A stretch of DNA of 64,000 nt from Citrus sinensis (Eukaryota > Streptophyta > Magnoliopsida > Sapindales > Rutaceae): NCBI RefSeq assembly GCF_022201045.2, contig NC_068558.1:40443501-40507500 (forward strand), in the 5' to 3' direction. The position numbers were made by a program, and so were the translations under genes. Under the pieces are notes generated by a model, which saw only the letters and a list, made by a program, of their open reading frames with translations, was not told where the DNA came from and did no database searches. Positions 1-11,053 of the stretch are shown piece after piece (the stretch's first letter is position 1; each line of letters starts with the position of its first letter).

Positions 1-691
1 AAAAGATAAGGAAAATAATGTGACTGTATAAAATTATAAAAATGCTTGAAGCTAATCAATATGATTTCAAGCAATTTTCTATTGGTTAAGCTATTTCAAC
101 TTAGAAAAAAAAAATCTTATAATTTCGCCAAAATTTTTTTTGCTATTAATTATATGTAATCTAAAGATGGATAAAATCATTACATATGACTCTAAATTTT
201 AATATTTACAATCTAATTACGTAAGATCAATGACTGAAAGAAAAAAATTTAAGTTGACATAACCTCAACCTTTACAAATATATAATGTCTCAAATCCTTA
301 TAAAATTATTTAACCTTGAAAGGAAAATTCAATTTTTAAGATTTTTTTAACACTTTACCCTTTGAACTAAAGTGTATTTGATTTTGATTTTCAGCATAAT
401 TTTTAAAAAAAATATGAAGACCTCAAATATTTCTTAAATGTTGTTTAATTGAATAAAATAACTTAAAAGCACTTTAAAAAATTCATTTATACGATGGGTG
501 TTTATATTTTTGCCTTGTATCACAAGTGATAAATTTACTTGGTTCTACAAAATTAATTAAAAAAAAAAGTAGTTTTGGCTTTCTTAATTCATTTTTCATT
601 TGCTCAAAACCCTCACAAAACTCCTTATGAAAACAAACTCAAATTCTTGGACTTTTGAGGCTTTGAAAAATCAACTGATCTGAAGCATTGA
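1..691. repeat. Segmental duplication copy A, left part
   Basis: This stretch is nearly the same as 11905-12600, with scattered substitutions and small indels; both begin with AAAAGATAAGGAAAATAATG and both end at GCATTGA. In copy A the homology is then interrupted by a mobile element and resumes at 2994. No gene is visible here. It is AT-rich non-coding DNA lying upstream of the 2H-like gene. Confidence 0.9.
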
Positions 692-2990
692 TTCTGCGTT
701 TACTAAACTGGAATCAGAATAAGCTGGAATCATAATGGGCAGGAATCGGAATAAGGAATGAGAATCAAAATAAGTTGTTTACTTGAACTGTAGGAATCGA
801 AATCAGAATGAGCTGGATTGTCATTAATGTGTTTACTTTGTCTTGGAATCGGAATTGGAATGAGTTGGATTGTAACAAATTACTAAAAAGTACTTAATGG
901 ATTATTGTCATAATTATTATTAACTAATATATTAATTGGGATATTATCATTTTCCCACCAAAGGTATTCTGACACATCATTTCAGTACCACGGTTTGGTA
1001 AAACTATCAATTTACCACCAAACGTTTAAACTGTTATCATTTTCCCACCATTTCGTTAAAACTCAGTTAATATGTAACGGAAAATTCATAAAATGTCAAT
1101 TTTACCCCTGGAGCGTAAAAAACCATGTAATTAACCTTTTTGTGAATTTTGTAATTAAATCATCATTTACTATTCTTTCTTCTTAAAGGGCAAAAATTAC
1201 CCTTTATGAATTTTATAAAATTGACCGTGTGGTGTTAGGTACTTCATAAATTGATTTAATTTTTAAAGGGCAAATTTATTTATTTAATTTTTTGTGTAAA
1301 ATTATTATCATCATATCAAAGATTAAATTGCTTCTTTTGCACATTCTTTTTTTTTCCCTTTCATAAATTGATTTTTAGTAGTAGAATAAATTGTCTTTAA
1401 CTCGTCAATTTAATAAATAAATTTGCCCCTTAAAAATTAAATAAATTAAATCAATTTATGAAGTACCTAGCACCACACGATTAATTTTACAAAATTCATA
1501 AAGAGTAATTTTTGCCCTTTAAGAAGGAAGAATAACAAATGATGATTTAATTACAAAATTCATAAAAGGTTAATTACATGGTCTTTTATGCTCCAGGGAT
1601 AAATTTGACCTTTTATGAATTTTCTGTTACATATTAACTGAGTTTTAATGGAATGGTAGGAAAATGCTAATAGTTTAAACGTTTGGTGGTAAATTGATGG
1701 TTTTACCAAACCGTGGTACTGACATGATGTGTCAGAATACCTTTGGTGGAAAAATGATAATATCCCATATTAATTAATTGTTAAAAAATTAATTAATTAA
1801 TTATAATAACTATATTAACAATTATTATAAAAATATATTAACTAATAATATTAATATTAATTACTTAATTAAAATAATATATTAATTACAATAATAATAT
1901 ATTAATTATTGTGATTATTTATTCAAAAATATAATTATTAATAATTATTGCTAATAATATATTAATTATTAGTAATAAATATATTAATTAATTAATAATA
2001 ATAAATGAATTAATTATAATAATTATATTAATAATTATTATAATAGTATATCAATTAATTAATTACAATATTAATTAATTAATTAAAATAATAATAAATT
2101 AATTATTGTGATTGTTTATTCAAAAATAATAATAATTATTATTAATTATTATTAATGATATGTTAATATATTAATTAATAGTAATAATTAATTAATTAAC
2201 TATAATAATAATAATATTATTATTATACTAATTATTGTGATTATTTATTCAAAAATTATAATTATTAATAATTATTGTTAATAATATATTAATATATTAA
2301 TTAGTAGTAATAATTATATTATTTATTTAATTAATAATATTAAATATATTAATTAATTAATTATAATATATGAATTAATTATAATAATTATTATAATAGT
2401 ATATTAAATAATTAATTACAATAATAGTATATTAATTATTAGTAATAAATATATTATTTAATTAATAATAATATATGAATTAATTATTAATATAATTATT
2501 ATAATAGTATATTAATTAATGAATTACAAAAATAATAAATTAAATATTGTGATTATTTATTCACAAATAATAATAATTATTAATAATATGTTAATATATT
2601 AATTAATAGTAATAATTAATTAATTAACTATAATAATAATAATATATTAATTATTGTGATTATTTATTCAAGAACCATAATGTTTTATAATTATAGTTAA
2701 TAATACATTTATATATTAATTAATCATAATATATTAATTAATTAATTATAATGTTATATTAATTAATTATAAAAGAGGACAAAGTGGACATTTTTAATTT
2801 TGGGGGAGGGCAAAATGGTCAATCAACGAAATGAGAGACTCATTCCCACCTCTCCATGAGAATCAATCTCTCATTCTCCGTTCTCAAATAGTGGTGGGCC
2901 CCATTATTTCGATTCCGATTCTTGCTCCATATTTGCAAAATAAACGTCGTCGATCATTCTGATTCTCCAATCCGAAAAGTAAATGCACCA
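692..2990. mobile_element. TIR element, PIF/Harbinger-like (2.3 kb, non-coding)
   Basis: The element is absent from the otherwise matching copy B, which gives exact edges: GCATTGA then ATTCAGAG in B, GCATTGA - element - TAAATTCAGAG in A. It begins TTCTGCGTTTACT and ends AGTAAATGCACCA, an imperfect inverted repeat. The flanking TGA/TAA fits a 3-bp target duplication with one change, as in PIF/Harbinger. Both ends are rich in GGAATC/GGAATGAG motifs. The middle is very AT-rich (1767-2770, mostly ATTAATTA-type sequence) and no transposase is visible, so it is non-autonomous. A second element (938-1766) is nested inside. Family assignment is inferred. Confidence 0.75.
938..1766. mobile_element. 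Long-hairpin MULE-like MITE nested in the larger element
   Basis: This is an 829 bp near-perfect foldback. The left arm starts GGGATATTATCATTTT and the right arm ends with its complement; arms are about 350 bp around a loop of about 120 bp. It is flanked by an exact 9-bp direct repeat, ATATTAATT, at 929-937 and 1767-1775. Long terminal inverted repeats and a 9-bp duplication are the hallmarks of Mutator-like elements. The flanks are AT-rich, so chance agreement is easier than usual, but the arms define the edges independently. No coding capacity. Confidence 0.85.
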
Positions 2991-2993
2991 TAA

Positions 2994-3142
2994 ATTCAGA
3001 GCGGAAAATGGTATTAATAATGTATTACAAGAAAAATGTTATAGGAGCTGAAATTGAAAATGTTAATACCGATTTCTTCAAATAAAATTAGTCACAACTC
3101 GTACAAACTGTTCGTCGTTTAAAACATATTAATTAATAAGAT
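2994..3142. repeat. Segmental duplication copy A, middle part
   Basis: Matches 12598-12746 of copy B, starting ATTCAGAGCGGAAAATGG. The match stops at AGAT (3139-3142), which is the deletion junction in copy B. Confidence 0.85.
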
Positions 3143-4705
3143 TCTTTTTTTTTTCCTTTTTCATCAAGTAAACTCATCCTCTAAATTGTCAAATAATAAA
3201 GCTCTTAACAGGTGCCAGTAAATTAAATATGAATTTATCGTTTTAGGTACTTCCCAATAAGGTTAAAATAGTAAGATACTAAGAGGGGCTTTACGAGAAT
3301 TTTAGAGGGGAGCCCCCTTTCTTTCTTTCCCTCTCTCCCATTCTCTCTTGGCCGCTTCACACAGTTGAACAAAGAGTTAAGATATTTGATCCTTCATTAT
3401 AGCTTATTAGTTCTCACTTATTATTTTTATACTAATATCTATCTTATCCTTATTTGAAAGACTTAAAAGGGTAAATATTTTTTTAGTGCAATTATATGAT
3501 AATTTTTATTAATATCTAATTTAACTAATTTTAATTTTTAAATCTTAATTTTTTAACTTTTTAAATTATTATCTCTTTTCAAATTTTGTATACTCTATTT
3601 TTATATCATGGAAAAAAGAGGATGATAAAGAAGCGTCAAATTGTTTTTTGTGATTATAGCAGTAATGGATAAAATCTTTAAAAAGAAAGAGAAAGATTAT
3701 AGTGATTACGAGAGTTTTCTTTTTCTTTTAAAATAGATTTTATAAGTTTTATATGATGAATATTTTAAAAAATAAAAATTATAGTAAGGGTAAATTTGGA
3801 ATTAGATGAGGTATATTGAGGGTAAATTTAGAATTAGATGAGGTATATTGAGAGATAAAAAATAATTTAAAACTTTTATTGAAGTTAATTGAAAAATAAA
3901 GATGGTGTGTTGTAATAATAGAATAAAAAATCATCACTCGCGAACAAATTTTCTCCCCACTTAAGCATTATCCAATCTATAACGCAGGTGGACAAATTCA
4001 TTGACTGCTTGGTCTCCGATTCTTCGGCCTCCACAAAATTATGTGGTCAAATGTTTGCAGATAATATCCTTGTAATTATTTATATTAAAAAATTAAGGGT
4101 CCTGACGAAGTTTCGATGTACCAACGATAGAAGAGAATTCGTGTTCCTTTTTAGACAGTAAAATGATATGTTTTGACTTATTCCATGCCTTTTTTTTCCT
4201 TAAAAAAAAAATTACACAGACAGTAAAATGATATTATTTATTTATTTATTCTATGTATAACAATGAATTTGTATATATTTTGGTGGCTATTATTCTCCTT
4301 ACCTATTTCCATTTGTTTAACCTTAAGCTTACTTGCCAAAGGACTCCTCGCCTATCAGTAACCACTAACCAATACATGAATCAGTAACCACTAACCAACC
4401 TACATGTGTTATGGTATAATAATTGAGAGAGATTGTGATTTAGGTTAATTTTAGTAGATTTTTATTGTATACATTTGTAGACACTTGATTATAGCATCAG
4501 CAGTCATGATTTTTTTTGGTTCTTGAGGTTCCCGAAAATTACGTGGTCAAATGTGCAGACACCCAAATAATTATCCATTTCCTCGTAAAATATTTAAAAT
4601 AAAGGGTCTGCCACGAATTTTTATGTGCTAAAGACAAAAGAGAGGCCGTATTCTATTTTGACAGTAATTTTGTTTTGGAAAAAACAAACCCCGCTTATTG
4701 AGGCA
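3143..4705. other. Gene-free stretch with two relics of the 2H gene 3' flank
   Basis: No open frame worth calling. Two degenerate stretches (about 4020-4170 and 4505-4680) resemble each other and the sequence just downstream of the 2H-like gene (about 8850-8990). All three share a variant of AAAATTACGTGGTCAAA followed by an AT-rich block. They could be remains of older copies of the 2H locus. The rest is AT-rich DNA, including a short direct repeat of GGTAAATTTGGAATTAGATG near 3790-3850. Confidence 0.4.
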
Positions 4706-5244
4706 TAGGTATGGATTTGGAAAAGTAAATTCGTTTAATAAATTTATGAATTTGATTTGATTCACTGAAATTTGAATTGAGTTTGATAATTAGTAGGAAT
4801 CTTGATAACACGTGTTATAAACCACTAAAATACGTGTTCCTTAGTTTAAGATTCTTTAATTATTCATTTAATTTGATTACTTATTTACCATTGAAAATTT
4901 ATTTTGTGTGTGTAGTATGTATATATAATTTTATAATTTGAATGATAATTTTGTAATTATAAATGATAATGAGACAAATAATAAAATTTTTTAATTTACT
5001 ATTTTTTTTAACTTTTTATATTAATTACTGATGATTGAAAACGGATTGATACCAAATCCAGATTCAATTCGATTCAAACATTAATTATTAAACAAATTAA
5101 ATGAATCGTAAAATAAATCAAATCTAAATCCTGAGGATATAATTCATTTAATAAACAAATTGAATTCAAATCCATTAAATTTTGACCAAATTCATTTTAA
5201 GATTTAATTCGAATTCAATTCATTAATTCATTTTGCAACCTCTA
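4706..5244. mobile_element. Possible hAT-like non-autonomous element, no target duplication found
   Basis: The left edge TAGGTATGGATTTGG and the right edge TTTTGCAACCTCTA resemble the ends of the clearer hAT-like elements in this window. Both subterminal regions are built from related short motifs (GAATTTGATTTGATTC on the left, GAATTCAATTCATTAATTC on the right). No 8-bp flanking repeat was found, so the call is weak. Confidence 0.35.
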
Positions 5245-5425
5245 TAGTCAAATCTATAATGATATTTGGCGGATATATTTCAACTTACTCATCAGTTGGC
5301 CACTTGCCCTTTGCCTAAATAGCTAGAGTTGATACTCTGACATACGTGAGAGCAGCAGTTCCAGCCTTATAGAGCATTATAAGGGCTTAATTTCTTCTTT
5401 AATTATGAAATAATTCAATGAAAAC

Positions 5426-5844
5426 TAGAGGTGACAAAAATACCCACCCGGTCCGGACCCGGACCGTACCGGGGCGTTGCGGGCCGGGTATTCTATGAAG
5501 CCGGGTCGGTCTTGGACATCACTTGATAAATCTAGAACCCGGATTTTATTAAAAAAATTATAAAATATATATTATTTTAAATATTTTATATTTATTTGAC
5601 TCATTTATTATACATATATAAAGTTTTAAACACTTAAAGCTTATATTTTCATGTCAAATTTTATTGAAATAAATTTAAAACTTATAAAATTACCAAAAAA
5701 TAAAAAATATATACACATAAAATATTAAAAAATATAAAATTCGGGTACCCGGATTAAAACCCGGCCCGAACCCGGACTGGTTGCATCCGAGTAGGGTCCG
5801 GTCATGGCAATACCCAGACCCGGCCCGGGGTTTTGCCGTCTCTA
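5426..5844. mobile_element. hAT-like MITE with GC-rich ends
   Basis: This 419 bp element is flanked by an exact 8-bp direct repeat ATGAAAAC (5418-5425 and 5845-5852). The ends are TAGAGGTGACAAAA and, on the opposite strand, TAGAGACGGCAAAA. Subterminal regions are strikingly GC-rich (GGTCCGGACCCGGACC on the left, CCCGGCCCGAACCCGG and GACCCGGCCCGGGG on the right), around an AT-rich core. An 8-bp duplication and TAG...GGCAA ends fit non-autonomous hAT elements. No coding capacity. Confidence 0.85.
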
Positions 5845-6079
5845 ATGAAAACAGTCTTTTTCCTTATGAGATTATTATTATCATCATCTAATTGTAATGT
5901 CAGTGTGAAAAAAAAAATTGCTTCTCACTTTCTAGCAATGATTTTATCTCCATCTTCTAACGCCTTTAGCAAATCACCTCCAACTTATTTTAACCTAACA
6001 AAATTTAAAAACTTTTTGATCAATATACAAATAATACAAAAGTACTGTCAACAATTTTTTCATTTTGTAGTACTGTTTT

Positions 6080-6235
6080 GAAAAGATTTCATTGGGCCTT
6101 TAACGGGTACTTCACCGTATCTTTAGGTTATCATTCGTCATTTTACGCTGAAATATTTGGTATAATTGTGGCTATTGAAGAAGCAGCTAATAGAGGGTGG
6201 CACTATGTTTGGTTAGAAACTTGTTTTACACCAAC
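6080..6235 (+). pseudogene. LINE RNase H-like fragment
   Basis: One frame reads through YHSSFYAEIFGIIVAIEEA followed by NRGWHYVWLETC, the pattern of the RNase H-like domain carried at the C end of many plant LINE polyproteins (an Ala-Glu, then helix, then Trp and a Leu/Ile-Glu-Thr/Ser-Asp site). The usual Asp after Glu-Thr is Cys here and a stop follows soon after. It is a short, broken remnant; the polyprotein upstream is not recognisable. The next 300 bases hold no gene. Confidence 0.5.
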
Positions 6236-6564
6236 AAACGCGTAGATCAGCTGGTATGAGACTGTTCTATCTTAACCAAAATTCTCGATGCAAGCGCATA
6301 AATCAGATGGTATGAGGTTGTTCTATCTTAAAGCAAAATCCGCAATTTGAGGCTTGAGAGTACAACTGCGTTAAATATTTGTTGGGAGAATTTTACCGCC
6401 CTAATGATTCTACCTGACTCGAATCTGAATTAATTAAAGCCCACTATAATCTTTGGATACCATATGATAATATACCAAGAAAAAAAGTTGCTTTACTGCA
6501 ACTCTATCTTGTCTTCATAATCATAGTTTTGTTCTTGGACGGTGCATTTGTAATAAATGTATTA

Positions 6565-7437
6565 AGGTAACGTTTACTTTTTGGATTGGATTGGGAATCC
6601 TGGGGAGTGGGAATCCTAGGATTGGGAGTGTGGAGTGGGAGTGGGAGTATGTTGTTTACTTACACTGGAATGGAAGCATGGAATGGAGATCAGAATCTAA
6701 TTTATGTGTTTATTTTGTCTTGAATTGGGAGTAAATAGTTTCAAATTACAATTTTATCCTTATTTAAAGAATTATAATTTTTAATTACAAAACTAATAAA
6801 AAATATATTTAATGAATAATATTTATTTTATTATATTTATAAATTTGTTATAATTATTAATATTCTTAATTATGAACAATAAATTATTAATTGTAATTTT
6901 AATATAAAATGAAATGTTATTTTATTGTATTTTATTTAATATAATTATATTAAATTTATTATTATATAAAATAATAATATAATATTATTTAGTACAAAAT
7001 TAATATTTTCTTAGAATAAAGTATTTATTATTATTATTAAATAAATATAGTACTATTATTTTTAAAAAAATATATAATAATATTATATTTATTAATTCTC
7101 TATTAATATAATAATATTATTTAAAAATAATTTTAACTTAAAATCAATGTAAATTATTATTTAGTTAAATATAATATTATTATTTAAATAAATATAATAT
7201 TTTTTATTTTATTTTATTAATTATAAAATATAAAATAAAAAAAAAGTAGAAATGGGAGAGGTGGGAGTGGATTCCCACTCCCACCTCCCCCAATGGGAGT
7301 CCCACTCCCACTCCCTACTCTAAAAATGGGTGGGGCCCACGGAGTAGGACTCCCAATTCCTCTCCATTTTAAGTAAGTAAACGCTGGAGTGGGATGAATC
7401 CACACTCCTCACTCCCACTCCAGCAAGTAAACACAAC
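6565..7437. mobile_element. TIR element of the GTTTACTT family
   Basis: The left end AGGTAACGTTTACTTTTTGG and the right end GCAAGTAAACACAACA form an imperfect terminal inverted repeat sharing GTTTACTT. Subterminal parts are rich in GGGAGTGGGAGTGG on the left and its complement CCCACTCCCACTCC on the right, around an AT-rich core. The termini and build match the elements at 692-2990 and 38217-39022. Edges are good to a few bases; the target duplication (TTA against TAA) is not exact. No transposase. Confidence 0.6.
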
Positions 7438-7891
7438 ATAATAGTTGTAGGTTAATTAAAATTATGATTTTTAGGCACTCCCATATCTTCTGATAAGAAA
7501 AAGTTATTTGAGAATGCTTGGACTATTACAAATTTCATTTTATAACTTCTTGTATGTGATCCTTTTGAAACTCTAGTCTTTTTTAGTTTAATATATTTTC
7601 AGATTTTCATTAAAAAAAAAATTCATTTTGACCAAGCATCGCTACAGCAGTGCTAAAGCGTAAAAATATATTATTCAATTAATTAACAAATATCTATATT
7701 GTCATGTTTTAATTTTTAAAATTAAAAAAATTGTGTCGGTGAGTGGATACTGGATACCATATGTTTCTCTCTTTTCCAAACCCGCACGGGAGTTTATGAG
7801 TGAGTTTGTGAGCAAAAATATCATTCTTAAGGAGCAAGGATGGGGTTGAAAGGTTTTATTTTGATAATTTCCTGTTCTGGGTTTTTCAGAA

Positions 7892-7983
7892 CCCTAAATC
7901 TAGACGGATTCGGTAAATCCTACCCAGATGGGGTTAGTCCCATTTACCCAAAACGGAATTTTCGAATCCGTTTAGATTTAGGA
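7892..7983. promoter_or_regulatory. Hairpin upstream of the 2H-like gene
   Basis: CCTAAATCTAGACGGATTCG at the left is repeated inverted at the right with one mismatch, enclosing about 50 bases that include GGGGTTAGTCCC. It lies about 120-210 bases before the start codon, just upstream of the TATA-like box. It may be a very small MITE or a regulatory palindrome; function unknown. Confidence 0.4.
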
Positions 7984-8001
7984 TAAAGCGTAAGCGTTTA
8001 T

Positions 8002-8012
8002 TATATATAAAA
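8002..8012 (+). promoter_or_regulatory. TATA-like box of the 2H-like gene
   Basis: TATATATAAAA lies about 95 bases before the ATG at 8105. The interval would give a 5' leader of roughly 60-70 bases rich in C and A, typical of a plant leader. Inferred from position and sequence only. Confidence 0.5.
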
Positions 8013-8104
8013 CGATCAAACGAATCACGGACATTTTCAACCCTTCACACAGCCACCACAGAGATCTCAACTATTCAGAGTTCTCCCGAAAGTACAAAAA
8101 CAAG

Positions 8105-8731
8105 ATGCCATCAGAAACCGAAACCACGGCCACCTACGCAATCGAACTGCGATTTGATGAAGCCTTGAACGCCAGGATCTTGAACATACTTAGGAGTAAG
8201 GACATCTTAGGACCTGTGGAACCCAGGTTGACTATCGGGGTCGCACATGCCGAGGCACAAACATGTTCATCAGCACTTTCCATACTGGAGAATGTCCTCC
8301 GTCGATACATCACAATCCAGGAGCGGTTTCCAGTTGGACTGAATGCAGTGGAATTAAATCACCCTGTAACAGAACCACGAAACTTTCTGAAACTAGGTCC
8401 GGTCTCCTCGTTGATGCACATTTTGCGATGCCATGGCAACTTCCATGATGCTCTCAGAATGGAAGATCCCGGTCATCAGCTTCAAATTTCCCAGGATTGC
8501 ATGCCCCCAGAACGTTGGGAGCAATTTGCCAAAATCACCCTTTTTAATTCCAGAGATCAACTTTTTAAAGCCATTCGAGATCTGTGCCCGGTTTTCGATA
8601 GCGAGCCTCCTCTCAATGGCTTCGCCCATCAAGTCGCTTTGGTGGAATTGTCACCTAATCCCAGGGACTTATCAGTCCTTCCTCTCCGGGAACGGGCTGC
8701 TTCTGATCGCGTGGTGGACGCACAAGAATAA
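8105..8731 (+). CDS. 2H phosphoesterase / 2'-5' RNA ligase-like protein lacking both catalytic histidines
   Basis: Intronless frame of 208 residues. The N-terminal YAIELRFD (11-18) and the C-terminal strand ALVELSPNPRDLSVLPL match the build of plant 2H-superfamily proteins annotated as RNA ligase/cyclic phosphodiesterase-like. That family hydrolyses or joins 2',3'-cyclic or 2',5' RNA ends through two His-x-Thr motifs. Here both histidines are replaced while context and Thr remain: PRLTIG (Arg41, Thr43) where PHLT is expected, and AKITLF (Lys143, Thr145) where HIT is expected. The frame is otherwise intact, with a TATA-like box and a purine-rich start context (ACAAGATGC). It may be a non-catalytic RNA-binding derivative or a gene early in decay. 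A 3' fragment persists in copy B (about 12747-12896). The family call rests on motif pattern from memory. Confidence 0.6.
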   Translation: MPSETETTATYAIELRFDEALNARILNILRSKDILGPVEPRLTIGVAHAEAQTCSSALSILENVLRRYITIQERFPVGLNAVELNHPVTEPRNFLKLGPVSSLMHILRCHGNFHDALRMEDPGHQLQISQDCMPPERWEQFAKITLFNSRDQLFKAIRDLCPVFDSEPPLNGFAHQVALVELSPNPRDLSVLPLRERAASDRVVDAQE

Positions 8732-9702
8732 CCCACCGAGTTTCAAGATCAAGATTACATTTAGATAATAAAAATATTGTTTGTTTCTGTTTTCTCTGTT
8801 TTTTGTTTCTGGAATTGATCTAATTTTTACTTTTATTTTCATTTTTTTAACAGTTCTTGAACTTACCGAAAATTACATGGTCAAACGTGCTTATCCTTCA
8901 GCCTCGTAAATATTCAAAAATAAAAGGTGTTAATTGCACAGATCAAGTTATTTGCGATGTGCTATTTGAAAGCTTAAAACACAAGTGAGACAAATCGTAT
9001 AGACTCAACCGATTGGTCCTACTGTTCGCTCATGACCTTCAATGCAGTTTCGTGCTCTTGATCCTCATTATTGTTTATAAGCCCGAGACTTGAATTTGAG
9101 AGCTATTATTCATGATTAATAATATTAGTTAGCCCTGTTTATACTTTTTGTATTATCCTATATTTACAATGAAAGGGATATTTTTATTTATTTGTTTCAG
9201 CAGCCGTCAATTTCACTTAACCTATTTATTTTCTAAATTATTCTAAATTTTATAAACTGATACAAAGTTTCAATCATACGGGTCAAATAAAATTTTTTGA
9301 TTTGTTAACCACCTTTTTCGACATGGGTCGAATATCCTGTATGCAATTAAAATAATTGAAAATTTGGTTGACAAGTTAAATTGAAGAGGTTATCCGAGTT
9401 AACCCTTTAAAACTCTATAGAATTTTACTTTTAAATATACGATTATTTCCTTATTGAAAATTATATAAAAAGAATAAAAAGTTACCTTAAAATTTTAATT
9501 AAATCTACTATAATCACCATTATATGATTTAAAGAAAGGATATGATTTAAAGAAACGTTCTAAATATTTTTAGATTAATTGACTTCATATTTGTCCCTTT
9601 ATATAATTTACTCAAATAATAAAATTATGATTCAAAAAATGGGGTTTTAAGGATATCATACGGGGTGGGAAAAGTGTTACCCTAAATATCACAACTCTCT
9701 GT
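8578..9702. repeat. Segmental duplication copy A, right part
   Basis: Matches 12743-14273 of copy B (apart from the LINE inserted there), from inside the 2H-like coding region through its 3' flank, ending near ATATCACAACTCTCT. It contains the last ~50 codons of the gene and about 970 bases of non-coding DNA. Confidence 0.9.
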
Positions 9703-10024
9703 TATAAGTTGTGACCTATAATAATTAAAATCCTCTATAAGTTGCAGACGTAGCAGCTGATGATAAAAGAAGTTAAAACTTTGTATTAGATTTGATTGAA
9801 AAAGTAATAAATGATCTGCCCAAATAAATTTGTTGTGAAAATATAGAAAAAAACTATTACTGGTAAAGTAAGTAATGGCAGCAACAATGTTGAACGTGCA
9901 ACCAATGATCCAATAGCGGCACGTCGTAAAAATTGTCCTCCTTGTTTGAGAAAACAAACCAGTTTCCCGCGATCAACAACAAAGGATTTAATTATCTGTT
10001 ATAATTTTTAGCATAAACATATCT

Positions 10025-11053
10025 TCAAGTTTCATCTATATGAGCAGCCGTGCCTACGGATGATGATTCTGAATTAGAAGTTCCACCTTCTTGAGATCCT
10101 GACATAGAAAATAAACTGTCAAAAGGCCATGGGATAGGAATCCAATATCTCCTCCCATTTCCTACTCTATCTTCTCCATTTCCCAACCTCAAATTGTTCT
10201 GCGCATCCTCATTCCCTAGGCTCTCGTCTCTATTTCCTGACCCATTTCCTTGAATCTTGAAGTCATCAGACGGCACCTGGAATCTGCAAACGGGGCAGGA
10301 GCTACGAACTTCTAGCCATGGCATAATGCACTCGCCATGGAACTTATGTTTACATGGCATCTCCTTTGCTTCATTTCCTATCTCAAATTCCTCCAAACAC
10401 ACTGCACATTGCAAATTCTTATCAATGGTAACAGTTGGCAAAGCTTTAAGAACTGCTTTGTTTGCCGCAGGGCATCCATATCTATTAGGATCATTCTCGA
10501 GCAAATGCTGCAACAATAAGTCCAAACCAGGTCCTACCAGATACTCCCCTAGTGAGCTAGTTGTATTGTGATCTTGAATAATTAATGCCTCTTCATTCAT
10601 AGGATTAACCAAAATCAAACTACCACTTCTCTCCCTAAGAGCTTCAGGACCATCTGATCGAGAAGTTATCCCAAAACGGATATCTTGAAGCATACGTGAC
10701 AATGAAGCAGAGCTATTTCTTCTCATTCTCCTTGTTAGCAAAGACTCAAATTCCCTCTCTTGTTCAGCCTCTTCGACTCGTGGGTTGGCATTGTTAAAGT
10801 GTTCATGAGCTGCTATGCGTGGACGAGAAGGGCTTAAACCAGTCATCATACGAAGTAAAATTGAAGCCCATAGAGAAAGTGCACGGTCTGATCTTACATG
10901 AATTCCATCGTTGATGGAGTCACCAGCAATGCTGCTGCTCATTTGTTCCACAATTCCACTCTCACAAAATGGACATTTGATCCCGGCTTCCATTCTTGGA
11001 TTCACCATTTGAGAGCAAATGTAACACCAATAACCCACCATTGCATCTCCCAT
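10025..11053 (-). CDS. RING-H2 E3 ubiquitin ligase with N-terminal zinc ribbon
   Basis: A 342-residue frame without introns. An N-terminal zinc-ribbon (Cys10-x2-Cys13 ... Cys27-x2-Cys30, in WCYIC and CPFC) is followed by a low-complexity acidic/basic middle, and a complete C3H2C3 RING-H2 near the C end: Cys216, Cys219, Cys234, His236, His239, Cys242, Cys253, Cys256, with the usual Trp (MPWLE). This layout is that of the plant RING1-like/RZF1/SIRP-type soluble ubiquitin ligases, which recruit E2 through the RING; no membrane segment is seen. Substrate unknown. An inverted, broken copy lies at 17999-19046, so this is the functional copy. The ATG at 11053 is supported by conservation of the zinc-ribbon right behind it. 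Confidence 0.93.
   Translation of the reverse strand: MGDAMVGYWCYICSQMVNPRMEAGIKCPFCESGIVEQMSSSIAGDSINDGIHVRSDRALSLWASILLRMMTGLSPSRPRIAAHEHFNNANPRVEEAEQEREFESLLTRRMRRNSSASLSRMLQDIRFGITSRSDGPEALRERSGSLILVNPMNEEALIIQDHNTTSSLGEYLVGPGLDLLLQHLLENDPNRYGCPAANKAVLKALPTVTIDKNLQCAVCLEEFEIGNEAKEMPCKHKFHGECIMPWLEVRSSCPVCRFQVPSDDFKIQGNGSGNRDESLGNEDAQNNLRLGNGEDRVGNGRRYWIPIPWPFDSLFSMSGSQEGGTSNSESSSVGTAAHIDET

Noticed and set aside
995..1186. Short frame of 63 codons
   Set aside because: Lies wholly in one arm of a hairpin mobile element.
7217..7405. Gly/Pro-rich 62-codon frame on the minus strand
   Set aside because: Produced by the GGGAGTGGGAGTGG repeats of a TIR element end.
8393..8768. Frames of 79 and 111 codons overlapping the 2H-like gene
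   Set aside because: Alternate frames of a gene whose own frame has recognisable 2H-type structure.
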